A DNA stretch of 64,000 bases, taken from Clostridium sp. OS1-26 (GTDB taxonomy: Bacteria > Bacillota > Clostridia > Clostridiales > Clostridiaceae). Shown piece after piece: positions 34,689-44,164 of this stretch (position 1 is the first letter of the stretch; the number at the start of each line of letters is the position of its first letter). The stretch spans positions 4,497,208-4,561,207 of the forward strand of contig NZ_CP133264.1 in the NCBI RefSeq assembly GCF_030915445.1, read 5' to 3'. The position numbers and the translations under genes are program-made. The notes under the pieces were generated by a model, which was not told where the DNA came from, searched no databases, and was given only the letters and a program-made list of their open reading frames with translations.

Positions 34689-35531
34689 TTATGGATATTT
34701 CGGAAATTGGTCAAAATCAGGCTCTCTCTTTTCCTTAAAGGCATCTCGACCTTCTTTTGCTTCATCTGTTGTATAGAATAACAATGTAGCATCTCCAGCT
34801 AATTGCTGCAAGCCAGCTAATCCATCTGTATCTGCATTAAAGGATGCTTTTAAAAGACGTATTGCAGTAGGCGAATGTTGCAAGATTTCTTTTGCCCATT
34901 TTACTGTTTCTTCTTCTAATTTATCAAATGGTACAACTGTGTTTACTAATCCCATATCAAGAGCTTCTTTTGCAGTGTATTGGCGACATAAAAACCAAAT
35001 TTCACGTGCTTTTTTATGACCAACAATGCGAGCTAAATATCCAGCACCATATCCACCATCAAAAGAGCCTACTTTAGGCCCTGTTTGACCGAATTTAGCA
35101 TTTTCAGATGCAATTGTTAAATCACACACTATATGCAATACATGTCCTCCACCAATTGCATATCCATTTACCATAGCAATAACTGGCTTCGGTGTAACAC
35201 GAATTAATCGCTGCAAATCTAAAACATTCAAACGTGGAATCTGATCATCTCCTACATAACCTCCATGTCCGCGTACTTTTTGATCCCCTCCAGAACAAAA
35301 CGCTTCTTTATCTTGACCTTGCCCATGATTTGCACCCGTCAAAATAATGACACCTATTTTGTTATCTTCACGAGCTATTGTAAAAGCATCAATTAATTCC
35401 ATTATTGTTTTAGGACGAAATGCATTACGTACTTCTGGACGATTAATTGTAATCTTTGCAATTCCATCATATGTTTCATAAATAACATCTTCATAATTAC
35501 GATTTAGTTTTTCCCAAGAAAACTTATTCAT
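34689..35531 (-). CDS. menB: 1,4-Dihydroxy-2-naphthoyl-CoA synthase
   Basis: A 280-residue crotonase-fold enzyme that closes the naphthoate ring from OSB-CoA. Family landmarks are 'CSGGDQKVRGHGGY', 'VNGYAIGGGHVLH' and 'FGQTGPKVGSFDGGYGAGYLAR', the last being diagnostic of MenB rather than other enoyl-CoA hydratases. The C-terminus 'EKREPDFDQFPKYP' is also typical. It lies between menH and menE. Confidence 0.96.
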   Translation of the reverse strand: MNKFSWEKLNRNYEDVIYETYDGIAKITINRPEVRNAFRPKTIMELIDAFTIAREDNKIGVIILTGANHGQGQDKEAFCSGGDQKVRGHGGYVGDDQIPRLNVLDLQRLIRVTPKPVIAMVNGYAIGGGHVLHIVCDLTIASENAKFGQTGPKVGSFDGGYGAGYLARIVGHKKAREIWFLCRQYTAKEALDMGLVNTVVPFDKLEEETVKWAKEILQHSPTAIRLLKASFNADTDGLAGLQQLAGDATLLFYTTDEAKEGRDAFKEKREPDFDQFPKYP

Positions 35532-35618
35532 GTTATTACCCCTCCCAAAATTTTACTAATTTATACTTTTCCATAATTTTTATATTTTATAAAACTATTT
35601 ATCCGATAGCTATCTGCT

Positions 35619-36467
35619 CTAATACTTCCATCTCCAAAGTGGGAGTAAAGAGCAGCTACGCCCCTGGATTCGTTCAACTAAGAATTTACTTAAAACTTCA
35701 ATAAATGCATTTATATCTTCGATATGAGTATTGTGCCCCACACCCTCTATTATCTTGTGCCTTATATTAGAATTGAGTTTTGTAAATTCATTACCTATTT
35801 GATTGTATTTTCTATCATATTCTCCACTGATGTATAGTACAGGCACCGGCAGATTGAATATTTGATTTTTCAAGCATGGGAATTTTCCTTGTCCAGTGCA
35901 TAACAATGTGTTAGAAAGTGCATGAGCTGCATTTAACAAACGTCTTTTAACTATCTCATCTATAATAGATTTTGGTAATCTTCTTTGTGATTCAAAAATA
36001 TTCAAACTTGACCAATATTCATTAAACCATTCTATTCCATTTTCTTTTATTTTTTTCGCTAGTTCTAAATCACTTTTGCGTCTTTTTAATCTGTTTACCG
36101 AATCGCATTCACCGTAGGATGCACTTTCCAAAATAAGCTTATCAATTTCATTGGTATAAGCTAATGTATAAGCTAATGCAATCCTTCCTCCCATTGAGTA
36201 ACCTAACATGGAATATTTTTTTAAGCCTAATTGATAAATGAGCTTATTTAAATGTTTGATTATTATCTCTAATTTATAACACTCACTTGTCAATGGTTTA
36301 TCACTTTTTCCATGTCCGATAATATCTATTAATATCAGTTGATACCCATCTAATTTTAGTAGATTCCATGTGCTTAAATTTTCAGAAAAACCATGTAAGC
36401 AAATAATTGGTTTGCCCTCACCTTTTATCTGAAGGTGATACTTGATATTTTCAATTTCAATAAACAT
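35619..36467 (-). CDS. menH: SHCHC synthase (alpha/beta hydrolase)
   Basis: A 282-residue alpha/beta-hydrolase fold protein expected to release pyruvate from SEPHCHC. The nucleophile elbow is 'GYSMGGRIAL'; the acid and base appear in 'SGEYDRKYNQ' and 'GVGHNTHIED', and the oxyanion loop in 'LHGFSENLSTW'. The last 15 residues (RSCSLLPLWRWKY) look unlike the family and may be a read-through tail. It lies 10 bp downstream of menD. Confidence 0.9.
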   Translation of the reverse strand: MFIEIENIKYHLQIKGEGKPIICLHGFSENLSTWNLLKLDGYQLILIDIIGHGKSDKPLTSECYKLEIIIKHLNKLIYQLGLKKYSMLGYSMGGRIALAYTLAYTNEIDKLILESASYGECDSVNRLKRRKSDLELAKKIKENGIEWFNEYWSSLNIFESQRRLPKSIIDEIVKRRLLNAAHALSNTLLCTGQGKFPCLKNQIFNLPVPVLYISGEYDRKYNQIGNEFTKLNSNIRHKIIEGVGHNTHIEDINAFIEVLSKFLVERIQGRSCSLLPLWRWKY

Positions 36468-36476
36468 AATAACACC

Positions 36477-38126
36477 CTATAATGTTGTATATTTATCGTG
36501 TATTTTTTTACTTAACTCTGAATCAATTTTTACTTCAATTAACTTAACTCCTTCTAAAGTTAATGCTTCTTTAAATACCTCTTCAAAAGCTTGATAATCC
36601 ATTGCTTCATAATATGTTAAGTCATACAAAGTTTTTATACCCTCAAAGTTCATTCCATGTGGCGTTAAGAATAAATAGTCAAAACATTTCTCTTTACTTT
36701 GTGGTAAATATCTAAAGATTCCACCGCCATCATTATTCAATAATATAATAATTAAATTTAATTTATGTGTTTTTCCAACTAGCAATCCATTTAAATCATA
36801 GTAAAATGACAAATCACCAGTTAATAAAATCGTTGGTTTATCTGATGTGGATACACCTAGTGCAGTTGAAACAATGCCATCAATTCCATTTGCACCTCTA
36901 TTACACAATACTTTGATGTTTTGATTGCGTGCTTCAAAAAAGTAATCTATATCACGAATCGACATACTATTAGAAACAACTAATCGACTTTCCTCTGGCA
37001 GCATATTTTGTACTATTTGAATTAGTTTACCTTCAAATAAGTTTATTTCATCTTTAGCACCATTTAATTGTTTGCGCATTTGTTTTTGATAGTTTAACCA
37101 CTTATATAAATATTCTGTGTTACTATTTTCTATACAAATAGATTTAGCAAACAACCTTGGCGATGAAACAACATATTTTTTCGTAGAGAGAGATGGATTA
37201 CGATATTGAAATACCTCATCTATCTGTAAATATAAAATGTCCTGATGCATAGACAAAAATTGCTGCAAACGCTTCGACACAGGAACTTGCCCAAAGTGAA
37301 TGATAAATTCAGGCTTTAATTCTTTTTTAATAGTATCATTTTTTAAGAATGCATCATAACTATCAATAATAATATCTTTTGAGTAATTTCGTAAATTTGA
37401 AATTGGATCAGCTAATACAGGTGCTTTTAATCTTTCTCCTAATTCTAATACTTCTTTATGATAGTCTGAGTAAGCATCTCCACCGCAAATGATAATTCCA
37501 TTCTTATTTTTTAAAATTGAAGCATCAAATAAAAAACAATTTTCTCCTCTTATATATTCAAATTTGTCTTTTTGGCGTCCTATAGTAAAGTCCAATTTAT
37601 CTAAATCTGGAATTAAAGGATCACGAATAGGTACGTTAATATGGACTACACCATATTCTTTTGACATAGCACTTGCATATGCTTTTTGCATCACTACACG
37701 TACATAGCGATACATATTTTCACTTTCTTCAGGTAGTGCTAATTCTTCATAATATTTTGTATAATCACCAAATATTTTATTTTGATCAATTGTCTGAGGT
37801 GCACCAACCTGACGCAATTCATGCGGACGATCAACTGTTAAAACAATTAAAGGTACTCGTGAATACTTTGCTTCAACAATTGCAGGTAAATAATTTGCAA
37901 CTGCAGAGCCTGAAGTACACACTAGTACAACAGGTCTTTCGCATTCTTTGGCAATACCTAGAGCAAAGAAAGCTGCTGAACGCTCATCAATATTTATAAA
38001 AGTTTTAAAATCCTGTTCACAAAATAATAAAGCTAAAGGGGTAGATCGTGAACCTGGACTAATTACAACTTCTCGTAAACCTAATTGATACAATTCATCA
38101 ACTAAAGCAGCAATATAATTTGTCAT
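36477..38126 (-). CDS. menD: SEPHCHC synthase
   Basis: A 549-residue thiamine-diphosphate enzyme that joins isochorismate and 2-oxoglutarate. The N-terminal domain begins 'LGLREVVISPGSRSTPLAL' and carries the ThDP-activating Glu in 'INIDERSAAFFALG'; the cofactor-binding domain shows 'LTGDLSFYYDLNGLL' and 'LNNDGGGIFRYLP', the MenD variant of the GDG-N motif. Full length. It follows menF by 15 bp in the operon. Confidence 0.96.
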   Translation of the reverse strand: MTNYIAALVDELYQLGLREVVISPGSRSTPLALLFCEQDFKTFINIDERSAAFFALGIAKECERPVVLVCTSGSAVANYLPAIVEAKYSRVPLIVLTVDRPHELRQVGAPQTIDQNKIFGDYTKYYEELALPEESENMYRYVRVVMQKAYASAMSKEYGVVHINVPIRDPLIPDLDKLDFTIGRQKDKFEYIRGENCFLFDASILKNKNGIIICGGDAYSDYHKEVLELGERLKAPVLADPISNLRNYSKDIIIDSYDAFLKNDTIKKELKPEFIIHFGQVPVSKRLQQFLSMHQDILYLQIDEVFQYRNPSLSTKKYVVSSPRLFAKSICIENSNTEYLYKWLNYQKQMRKQLNGAKDEINLFEGKLIQIVQNMLPEESRLVVSNSMSIRDIDYFFEARNQNIKVLCNRGANGIDGIVSTALGVSTSDKPTILLTGDLSFYYDLNGLLVGKTHKLNLIIILLNNDGGGIFRYLPQSKEKCFDYLFLTPHGMNFEGIKTLYDLTYYEAMDYQAFEEVFKEALTLEGVKLIEVKIDSELSKKIHDKYTTL

Positions 38127-38141
38127 TCATTTCACCTTTCT

Positions 38142-39287
38142 CTATAAACTTTCAATTATGGTTCTTAATTTGTTTTTAGTTTCAATATACTCAATTTCAC
38201 AATTTGATTTATCTACTATACCACAGCCCGTGTACGCAAAAGCTACATTTTCTTGGATAAGTGTAGATCGTATCCCTGCCACAAAAATACCATCTCCATT
38301 TCCATTTATTATACCAATCGGAGCAGCATATAATCCTCTTTCATGTTTTTCATATCTTCTAATTAACTCTAGCGCTTTATTTACAGGATTTCCACCTAAT
38401 GCAGGGGTAGGATGTAATCGCATTACCCATTCTAATAATGTACTGTTTTTATCCTTTACATGGATACCTGAGTGCAAGTGATGTAAATTTTTAAGAGTCA
38501 AAATTCTTGTTTCATCTACTATTACTTCAGAGATAAATTTTTTCATTACATCAACTATTGAATCAATAACAATTTGATGTTCATAACGATTTTTAGCATC
38601 ACCTAACAGCATATTTTTTTGTAATTCATCATTTTTGTCAGATCGTAAAATTGTACCTGCCAAAGCATAACTTAAAATATTATCTTTTTCCTTTTGAACC
38701 AAAATCTCTGGTGTTGCTCCTAAGAAAGTTTTACCTTCTTTAGAATAAGTAAATACAAAGCTATTCGGGTTCTTTTCTAAAAGATTTTGTAAAATACTTT
38801 CTACATTTATTAAAGTATCACATTCAATTTTAACTTCTCTTGAAATAACAACTTTATTTACTTCCTGTGTTGATATTGCATTATTCACACTATCAAACAA
38901 TTGTTTCCAACCTTCATAATCTTCTGCTGCATATTTGTAAGAATGTTTGCAAATTTTTACTTCTGCATTTTCTATTTCAACTAAATCTTTTAAGTAATAA
39001 AGTGCCTGTTTTCCATCTTTTTGAACAAAATAATATTCAAATGCAATAGTCTCATTTCCAATCCCTGCCCACTTTTCATCTTTGATTGAATCAAAAAATG
39101 TCATTGAGGAAAATGTATATAAATAATCCTTTGAACTTTCTCCTGTAGAAAAAGTTTTTAAGCGTTTAGCACCAAGAATAAACTCCTTTTTTAGTGGATT
39201 ATAAAATAGAAAACATTCTTCAGTTTTAAAATGCTTTAAAAATGAAAGTGGGTTGTCTAATTTGATTTGTTTTTTCTGATATTTCAA
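38142..39287 (-). CDS. menF: Isochorismate synthase, menaquinone-specific
   Basis: A 381-residue chorismate-utilising enzyme that commits chorismate to menaquinone. The chorismate domain fills the C-terminal two thirds: 'VVISREVKIE', 'SYALAGTILRS', 'YEHQIVIDSIV', 'LHHLHSGIHVK', 'HPTPALGGNP' and 'ERGLYAAPIG'. There is no Trp biosynthesis gene nearby. I choose TTG 39287, six bases after GGAGGTG; an earlier TTG lies before that site. First gene of the men operon, with a regulon promoter 47 bp upstream. Confidence 0.94.
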   Translation of the reverse strand: MKYQKKQIKLDNPLSFLKHFKTEECFLFYNPLKKEFILGAKRLKTFSTGESSKDYLYTFSSMTFFDSIKDEKWAGIGNETIAFEYYFVQKDGKQALYYLKDLVEIENAEVKICKHSYKYAAEDYEGWKQLFDSVNNAISTQEVNKVVISREVKIECDTLINVESILQNLLEKNPNSFVFTYSKEGKTFLGATPEILVQKEKDNILSYALAGTILRSDKNDELQKNMLLGDAKNRYEHQIVIDSIVDVMKKFISEVIVDETRILTLKNLHHLHSGIHVKDKNSTLLEWVMRLHPTPALGGNPVNKALELIRRYEKHERGLYAAPIGIINGNGDGIFVAGIRSTLIQENVAFAYTGCGIVDKSNCEIEYIETKNKLRTIIESL

Positions 39288-39333
39288 ATTACACACCTCC
39301 AATTATATAAGTCTTTAGTTCTTTCATGGATTA

Positions 39334-39370
39334 ATTATAAAGTCATACTATGAAGATATTATGAAGATAT
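39334..39370 (-). promoter_or_regulatory. Regulon promoter of the menaquinone operon
   Basis: Two identical half-sites ATATCTTCATA (39370-39360) and ATATCTTCATA (39359-39349), 9 bp, then TATAAT (39339-39334). This is the cleanest example of the motif. Confidence 0.92.
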
Positions 39371-39446
39371 CCCTACATTTACATAAGCATTTATGGATTA
39401 ATTATATCTTTTAGTATAGGTTGCCCAAAATTAAGATATCGCAATT

Positions 39447-39476
39447 AAGGCTACTGACTTATCTTTCAGTAGCCTT
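39447..39476 (-). terminator. Probable terminator of the htrA/two-component operon
   Basis: AAGGCTACTGA pairs exactly with TCAGTAGCCTT. No strong T run follows on the minus strand (AATTGCG), while the plus strand continues to TTTTTT, so its direction is uncertain. Other DNA in 39371-39609 shows nothing. Confidence 0.55.
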
Positions 39477-39609
39477 GGCCATTTTTTCAATTTCATATTT
39501 TGATTTTAAATTTATTTTTTTAGTTAAATCTTACTCCCCCTTTTCAAGTTCAACAAATATATACAGTAGACTATTAATTGGCTTTCTGATTCGATAAAAG
39601 GATTCAGAT

Positions 39610-39720
39610 TCATTTATTAAGATGTTGGTTTATTTTCGCTGGAAAAGAATTTTTGCAATCTTCCAAAACTGCCTTTGGCATGTTATTTGTTGCTTCATTT
39701 TTCGCAACATTTTCATGCAT
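39610..39720 (-). CDS. Possible 36-residue protein
   Basis: A short frame from ATG 39720 to TGA 39612-39610 (opening MHENVAKNEATNN), just after the Cys-rich gene and in the same direction. The ribosome site is weak (AAGG). The frame is open further upstream, so it may be the end of a longer decayed gene. No family recognised. Confidence 0.25.
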   Translation of the reverse strand: MHENVAKNEATNNMPKAVLEDCKNSFPAKINQHLNK

Positions 39721-39746
39721 ACCTTGTGTAGAAAATCCATAGACTT

Positions 39747-39881
39747 CTATTTTGTTTTACAAGATTTTGAACTACAGTTACCACAACCGCAGCTACCGGA
39801 AGATTTCTTCTTAATATTTTTATGCAATATATATATTGCAACAACAGCAATAACTCCAGTAATAATTATTTCAATAGTCAT
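39747..39881 (-). CDS. Small Cys-rich membrane protein (FeoB-associated type)
   Basis: 44 residues: one membrane helix (about 3-20), a basic stretch and a Cys cluster 'SCGCGNCSSKSC'. The design matches the feoB-linked protein at 4282-4431. An AGGAGG ribosome site precedes the ATG. It is the last clear gene of the htrA-regulator-kinase operon, so a metal-related role at the membrane is a fair guess. Confidence 0.75.
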   Translation of the reverse strand: MTIEIIITGVIAVVAIYILHKNIKKKSSGSCGCGNCSSKSCKTK

Positions 39882-39905
39882 TATTACTACCTCCTGTTTA
39901 TTATT

Positions 39906-41288
39906 TTATAAATTTTTTATATTGCTAAATCTTATAATAAAGCTAGTCCCTTCGTTGACTTCACTTTCAACATCAATAGATGCTGAATGAAGAATTAAAA
40001 CATCCTTTACTATAGTCAATCCTATTCCACTACCTTCAATTTTATTTCTACTCTTATCGCCTCTATAAAGTCTTTCAAATATAAAAGGTAAGTCTTCTTT
40101 GCTAATTCCAATTCCGTTATCTCTTATACTAACAATGATATCCTCCTTCCTCCTAGCTAAGTCAACCCAAATCTTTCCTCCATAATTTGAGAATTTTGCT
40201 GCATTAGATAGGAGGTTAATAAATACCTGTTTTAATTTATCTATATCACCAACTATAGTATAATCTTCATCTGGCATTGCATTATAGATTAGATCTATAC
40301 TTTTCTCCTTTAATGCAACTGAGAAGTCATCACACACAGAATGTAGTAACTTATCTATAGAAACTTCATCTTTGTTAATAGAAACTGTTTCTGACTCAAA
40401 CTCCTTTAGAGTATCTAAATTACTTAAAAGTTTTCCAAACCTAATAACCTCATCATTCAAGCCTATCAACTGTTCTGTGGTTACAGGAAAAATTCCATCA
40501 ATCATGGCCTCTAAATTATTTTGAAGAATATTCAGTGGAGTTCTTATTTCATGAGATATATCAGAAACTAACCTTTTTCTTAATGAGTCCTGTTGCTTAA
40601 GTTTTTCTCCCAAAGTATTTATGCTATTCTTAAGCTTTTCAATTTCTAATATATTTGTATCTACATAGGTCCTGGGATTGTAATCCCCATTAGATAATTT
40701 TACTGATACATCGGATACCTCTCTAATAGGTACTGAAAACTGTTTTGAAATATAGAGACTAATAATTATTACAATAAAAAGACTTAAAAAAATGCTAGCA
40801 ACAATCCCCTTATTAATGGACAACTTAAAATTTATATCCTCAGCAGATACTAAAACTGAAGAATATTGTCCTATCTCCACATAACCAACATTATTACCGT
40901 TATATTTGATTGGAAAACTTGTTGTACTGTAAATTCCATTATTACTGTTACTACTTATGGTCTTAAAATGCTCTTCTTCTTTTACATCGTTTGGATCCAT
41001 CATCCAAACTAATTTTTTATTTGAATCCAAAAGTGTTATACAATAATTGCTCATATATGCCTCATGTTTCATTTCGCTTCCTGAATCCGTTGTCCACTTT
41101 TTATCTCTCTTATAAACTTCTTCAAAATACTGTACAATTCTATCATTTCGTTTATTCTGAATGTCCACCATATACGTATTAAACTTATTATTTATTATAG
41201 TATTTACAAATATTGCAGTTAAAAGTATGGCTAGTATAGAACAAAATAAAATTATAATACTTAATTTCTTTCTTATACTATACATCAA
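39906..41288 (-). CDS. Sensor histidine kinase
   Basis: A 460-residue membrane kinase. Helices near 7-30 and 161-181 bracket an external sensor domain of about 130 residues with no obvious metal motif. Then HAMP, the phosphorylation helix with His246 (DISHEIRTPL), and an ATPase domain with 'VFINLLSNAAKFS' (N box), 'RDNGIGISKEDLP' (G1), 'GSGIGLTIVK' (G2). Its ATG overlaps the regulator stop by four bases, so the two are a matched pair. The signal is unknown. Confidence 0.95.
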   Translation of the reverse strand: MMYSIRKKLSIIILFCSILAILLTAIFVNTIINNKFNTYMVDIQNKRNDRIVQYFEEVYKRDKKWTTDSGSEMKHEAYMSNYCITLLDSNKKLVWMMDPNDVKEEEHFKTISSNSNNGIYSTTSFPIKYNGNNVGYVEIGQYSSVLVSAEDINFKLSINKGIVASIFLSLFIVIIISLYISKQFSVPIREVSDVSVKLSNGDYNPRTYVDTNILEIEKLKNSINTLGEKLKQQDSLRKRLVSDISHEIRTPLNILQNNLEAMIDGIFPVTTEQLIGLNDEVIRFGKLLSNLDTLKEFESETVSINKDEVSIDKLLHSVCDDFSVALKEKSIDLIYNAMPDEDYTIVGDIDKLKQVFINLLSNAAKFSNYGGKIWVDLARRKEDIIVSIRDNGIGISKEDLPFIFERLYRGDKSRNKIEGSGIGLTIVKDVLILHSASIDVESEVNEGTSFIIRFSNIKNL

Positions 41289-41977
41289 CTCTCACCACCA
41301 AATTTATAGCCTATTCTAGGCACAGTTAAAATATACTTAGGTTTTTTACTATCTTCCTCCACTTTCTTTCTTATATTTTTAATATGAACATCTACTGTTC
41401 TATCAAAACCTTCGAAGTCCATGCCAAACACCCTATCGATTAATTGTTCCCTAGTAAAAACCTTTCCTTTATTCGTTGCAAGAACGTATAAAATGTCAAA
41501 TTCATTAGGGGTTAGAGCTATTTCTTCTCCCTTAACTCGTACAATTCTACTGTCTTTGTCGATTTGAAGATTTCCATTATCTAAAGATAAAGCTGAGCTA
41601 GCATTTACCTCTAGCCTTCTAAATAAAGCGTTAACCCTTGCAACTAATTCTCTTGGACTAAAAGGCTTAACTAAATACTCATCAGCTCCAGTATTAAGTC
41701 CCTCTATTCTATCTTCTAACGAAGACTTAGCAGTAATCATAAATATGTGTACATCAGATTTATTTCTTATAATCTTACATATTTCTTCTCCTTGAATATC
41801 AGGCAGCATCAGATCTAGTATAACTAAATTAAATTCTATTGAATCAAATAATTCTAAACCCTTTAACCCGGTAGTTGAAGTATATACTCCGTAACCTTCC
41901 TTTTCTAAATATGCCTTTTGAACATTAGATATTTTTTCTTCATCCTCTATTATTAAAATATTATTCACTCTACTCAC
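41285..41977 (-). CDS. OmpR/PhoB-family response regulator, proposed master of the regulon
   Basis: A 230-residue regulator: receiver domain (about 5-118) with phosphoacceptor Asp55 (VILDLMLPD) and Lys in 'EYLVKPFSP', and a winged-helix output domain ending 'ILTVPRIGYKFG'. This family binds tandem direct repeats of about 11 bp next to or over the -35. Eleven promoters in this window show exactly that pattern, including the one of its own operon. It is the only intact OmpR-type regulator here; the assignment of the sites to it is inference. Confidence 0.95.
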   Translation of the reverse strand: MSRVNNILIIEDEEKISNVQKAYLEKEGYGVYTSTTGLKGLELFDSIEFNLVILDLMLPDIQGEEICKIIRNKSDVHIFMITAKSSLEDRIEGLNTGADEYLVKPFSPRELVARVNALFRRLEVNASSALSLDNGNLQIDKDSRIVRVKGEEIALTPNEFDILYVLATNKGKVFTREQLIDRVFGMDFEGFDRTVDVHIKNIRKKVEEDSKKPKYILTVPRIGYKFGGES

Positions 41978-41999
41978 CTCAACTTAATATTGTTATAAT

Positions 42000-43115
42000 T
42001 TAATTAGACTTAGCAGATTCTAACCTAACTTTTATATCCTTTTCGTTATCACCTGTACTTTTAACTCTCAAAGTTACTGTGTTTCCCACACCTGCAGTAT
42101 AAAGTTCAGTTTTAAAGCTAATCATAGTATTAGTTTGCTTACCATTAACAGATAAAATCACATCGCCTTTTCTAATCCCCTGCTTGTATGCTGGTCCCCC
42201 TATTATTGACTCATAAACATAAATTCCATTATCCACTTTAATATTTGTTGTAAATCCTGCCATTTGTTTGTCAACACCTTGGATTCCTATAATTGGTGTA
42301 ACGAAACTTCCTTTTTCTTCGATACTCTTTAAAATTGGCTTTGCTAGATTTATAGGAATAGCAAAACCCATGCCTTCAGCGCTTGTAACTTTAACAGTAT
42401 TCATTCCTATTACTTCACCATTTATATTAATAAGTGGTCCTCCACTATTCCCTGGATTTATGGAGGCATCTGTCTGCAATAAGTCCTCCATAAACACGCC
42501 TCCTTCTTCTCCTATGGTTCTATTCATTGCACTGATAATTCCTGATGTAACAGTTCTTTGGAATGTAAGCCCAAGTGGATTTCCTATAGCTACTGCAGTA
42601 TCCCCTACACTTAAAGCATCTGAATCGCCAAGTGGTGCTGCTACAAGTTTATTAGCACTAATTTTTACTACAGCCATATCAAGATTTTCATCTGCCCATA
42701 CTACTTTACCTTTAACTTCTCTTCCATCATATAATGAAACTAAAATCTCATCTGTTTTTTTACTAGCTACATGATTATTAGTTAATATATAACCCCTCTC
42801 ATCTACTATAATTCCTGATCCAACACCTGATTCTCCCTGTTTGTATATTCCTGAGTTTGTTGTTGATGTAATTCCAACTACTGCCGACATGAGTTTTTTA
42901 GCCACAACACTTATGGTTGAAGTTCCGGTCTTTTGACTGCTAATTTGTCCTTCTCCTTGTTCTTGCCTTACTTGCGTTGTTTTAGAAATTTGAGTACTAG
43001 TAGATGTATCTACATTGTAGATTCCAAATACTAAACCCGCCCCTACTAAAACTCCTAATAAAGAAGATATAAAATATCCGAATTGCCCTTTGTTTTTATC
43101 TTTATTATTATCCAT
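42000..43115 (-). CDS. htrA: Membrane-anchored HtrA/DegP-type serine protease
   Basis: A 371-residue trypsin-like protease with one N-terminal helix (about 12-34), catalytic domain and one C-terminal PDZ domain (about 270-365). The triad is His115 (TNNHVAS), Asp146 (LDMAVV) and Ser224 (GNSGGPL). It acts outside the membrane in protein quality control. As first gene of the operon with regulator and kinase, and with a regulon promoter, it points to envelope stress as part of the signal. Confidence 0.94.
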   Translation of the reverse strand: MDNNKDKNKGQFGYFISSLLGVLVGAGLVFGIYNVDTSTSTQISKTTQVRQEQGEGQISSQKTGTSTISVVAKKLMSAVVGITSTTNSGIYKQGESGVGSGIIVDERGYILTNNHVASKKTDEILVSLYDGREVKGKVVWADENLDMAVVKISANKLVAAPLGDSDALSVGDTAVAIGNPLGLTFQRTVTSGIISAMNRTIGEEGGVFMEDLLQTDASINPGNSGGPLININGEVIGMNTVKVTSAEGMGFAIPINLAKPILKSIEEKGSFVTPIIGIQGVDKQMAGFTTNIKVDNGIYVYESIIGGPAYKQGIRKGDVILSVNGKQTNTMISFKTELYTAGVGNTVTLRVKSTGDNEKDIKVRLESAKSN

Positions 43116-43174
43116 TTTAATCGCTCCTTTTAACCTACACCAGATTCTTAAAATTATTTTAATATTATTTTCAT

Positions 43175-43211
43175 ATAATAACTCAATTTTATAAAGATTT
43201 TATGTAGATTA
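43175..43211 (-). promoter_or_regulatory. Regulon promoter of htrA and the two-component genes
   Basis: Half-sites TAATCTACATA (43211-43201) and AAATCTTTATA (43200-43190), 9 bp, then TATTAT (43180-43175). It implies autoregulation. Confidence 0.85.
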
Positions 43212-43272
43212 TAGTGCTATAAGAATTTTAATACCCTTCGATTTAGATGCATTTTATAAAGTTTTCTATGTA

Positions 43273-43309
43273 AAATCTTTATAAAATCTTCACATTCTTA
43301 ATTTATAGT
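43273..43309 (+). promoter_or_regulatory. Regulon promoter of the CPBP protease gene
   Basis: Half-sites AAATCTTTATA (43273-43283) and AAATCTTCACA (43284-43294), 9 bp, then TATAGT (43304-43309). Divergent from the htrA promoter. Confidence 0.85.
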
Positions 43310-43399
43310 GTATATAAATCAAAATTTGATTCTGCAACTTTGCAGGAACGCTTTAATTTTAATAGCAACAAATCTTAATATCTATAAGGAGGCATTTTC

Positions 43400-44020
43400 T
43401 TGAATAATAAAAATTATAAATACTTAGCTTTTACATTATTTTCAGCAGCAATCTTATGGTACTTAATGTTTGTTATAAAACTTTTTAACTTTTGGATAGA
43501 AATGAGTTTATCAATATTATTCTTAGTATTAATGGCATTTTTTGCTGACAGAAATATCTTTCATTTTGGAAAACTAAAGCCTAGATATATTCTAGTTGGA
43601 ATAATATCAGCATTAGTCTTGTATGGAATATTTTATGTAGGAAATATTATATCAGGATATTTATTTCCATTCAAAGACGCTCAAATTTTATCAGTTTATA
43701 GTAATAAATCAAATGCTAATCTAACATTAATAGTCCTGTTACTGCTTTTTATAATTGCTCCAGGAGAGGAGATATACTGGAGAGGATTTATGCAAAATGC
43801 TTTAAGTAAAAAACTAGGTCATACTAAAGGGTACTTAATATCTGTTTTATTATATTCAGCTACACATATCGTTACCGGTAACTTTATGCTAATTGTAGCA
43901 GCTTTAGTATGTGGATTATTTTGGGGATGGCTTTATAAAAAAGAAAAGAGCCTTATCCCTGTACTTATATCCCATGCTATTTGGGATTTAACGATATTCG
44001 TCTTGTTTCCACTGATGTAA
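43400..44020 (+). CDS. CPBP-family intramembrane metalloprotease
   Basis: A 206-residue polytopic membrane protein (about six helices). The three CPBP motifs are present: 'EEIYWRGFMQ' (EExxxR), 'YSATHIVTG' (His) and 'ISHAIWDL' (His). Bacterial members process small membrane peptides or protect against bacteriocins. The start is TTG 43400 after AAGGAGG. It is divergent from htrA with its own regulon promoter, adding a second membrane protease to the regulon. Confidence 0.9.
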   Translation: MNNKNYKYLAFTLFSAAILWYLMFVIKLFNFWIEMSLSILFLVLMAFFADRNIFHFGKLKPRYILVGIISALVLYGIFYVGNIISGYLFPFKDAQILSVYSNKSNANLTLIVLLLLFIIAPGEEIYWRGFMQNALSKKLGHTKGYLISVLLYSATHIVTGNFMLIVAALVCGLFWGWLYKKEKSLIPVLISHAIWDLTIFVLFPLM

Positions 44021-44073
44021 TATATAGTTTTATATAACAATCTATAATAATGATAAACTTTTATAGGTTTTGA

Positions 44074-44110
44074 ATTTCTTCATAACTTCTTTATATACAC
44101 AATGTATAAT
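44074..44110 (+). promoter_or_regulatory. Regulon promoter of the 95-residue gene and menG
   Basis: Half-sites ATTTCTTCATA (44074-44084) and ACTTCTTTATA (44085-44095), 9 bp, then TATAAT (44105-44110). Confidence 0.88.
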
Positions 44111-44164
44111 TCAATTAAAATATAATTATTTTTAAATTAATAAAAGCATTTTGGAGGGATAAGT

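Noticed and set aside
42268..42774. Plus-strand reading frame of 168 codons
   Set aside because: It is the shadow of htrA on the other strand.
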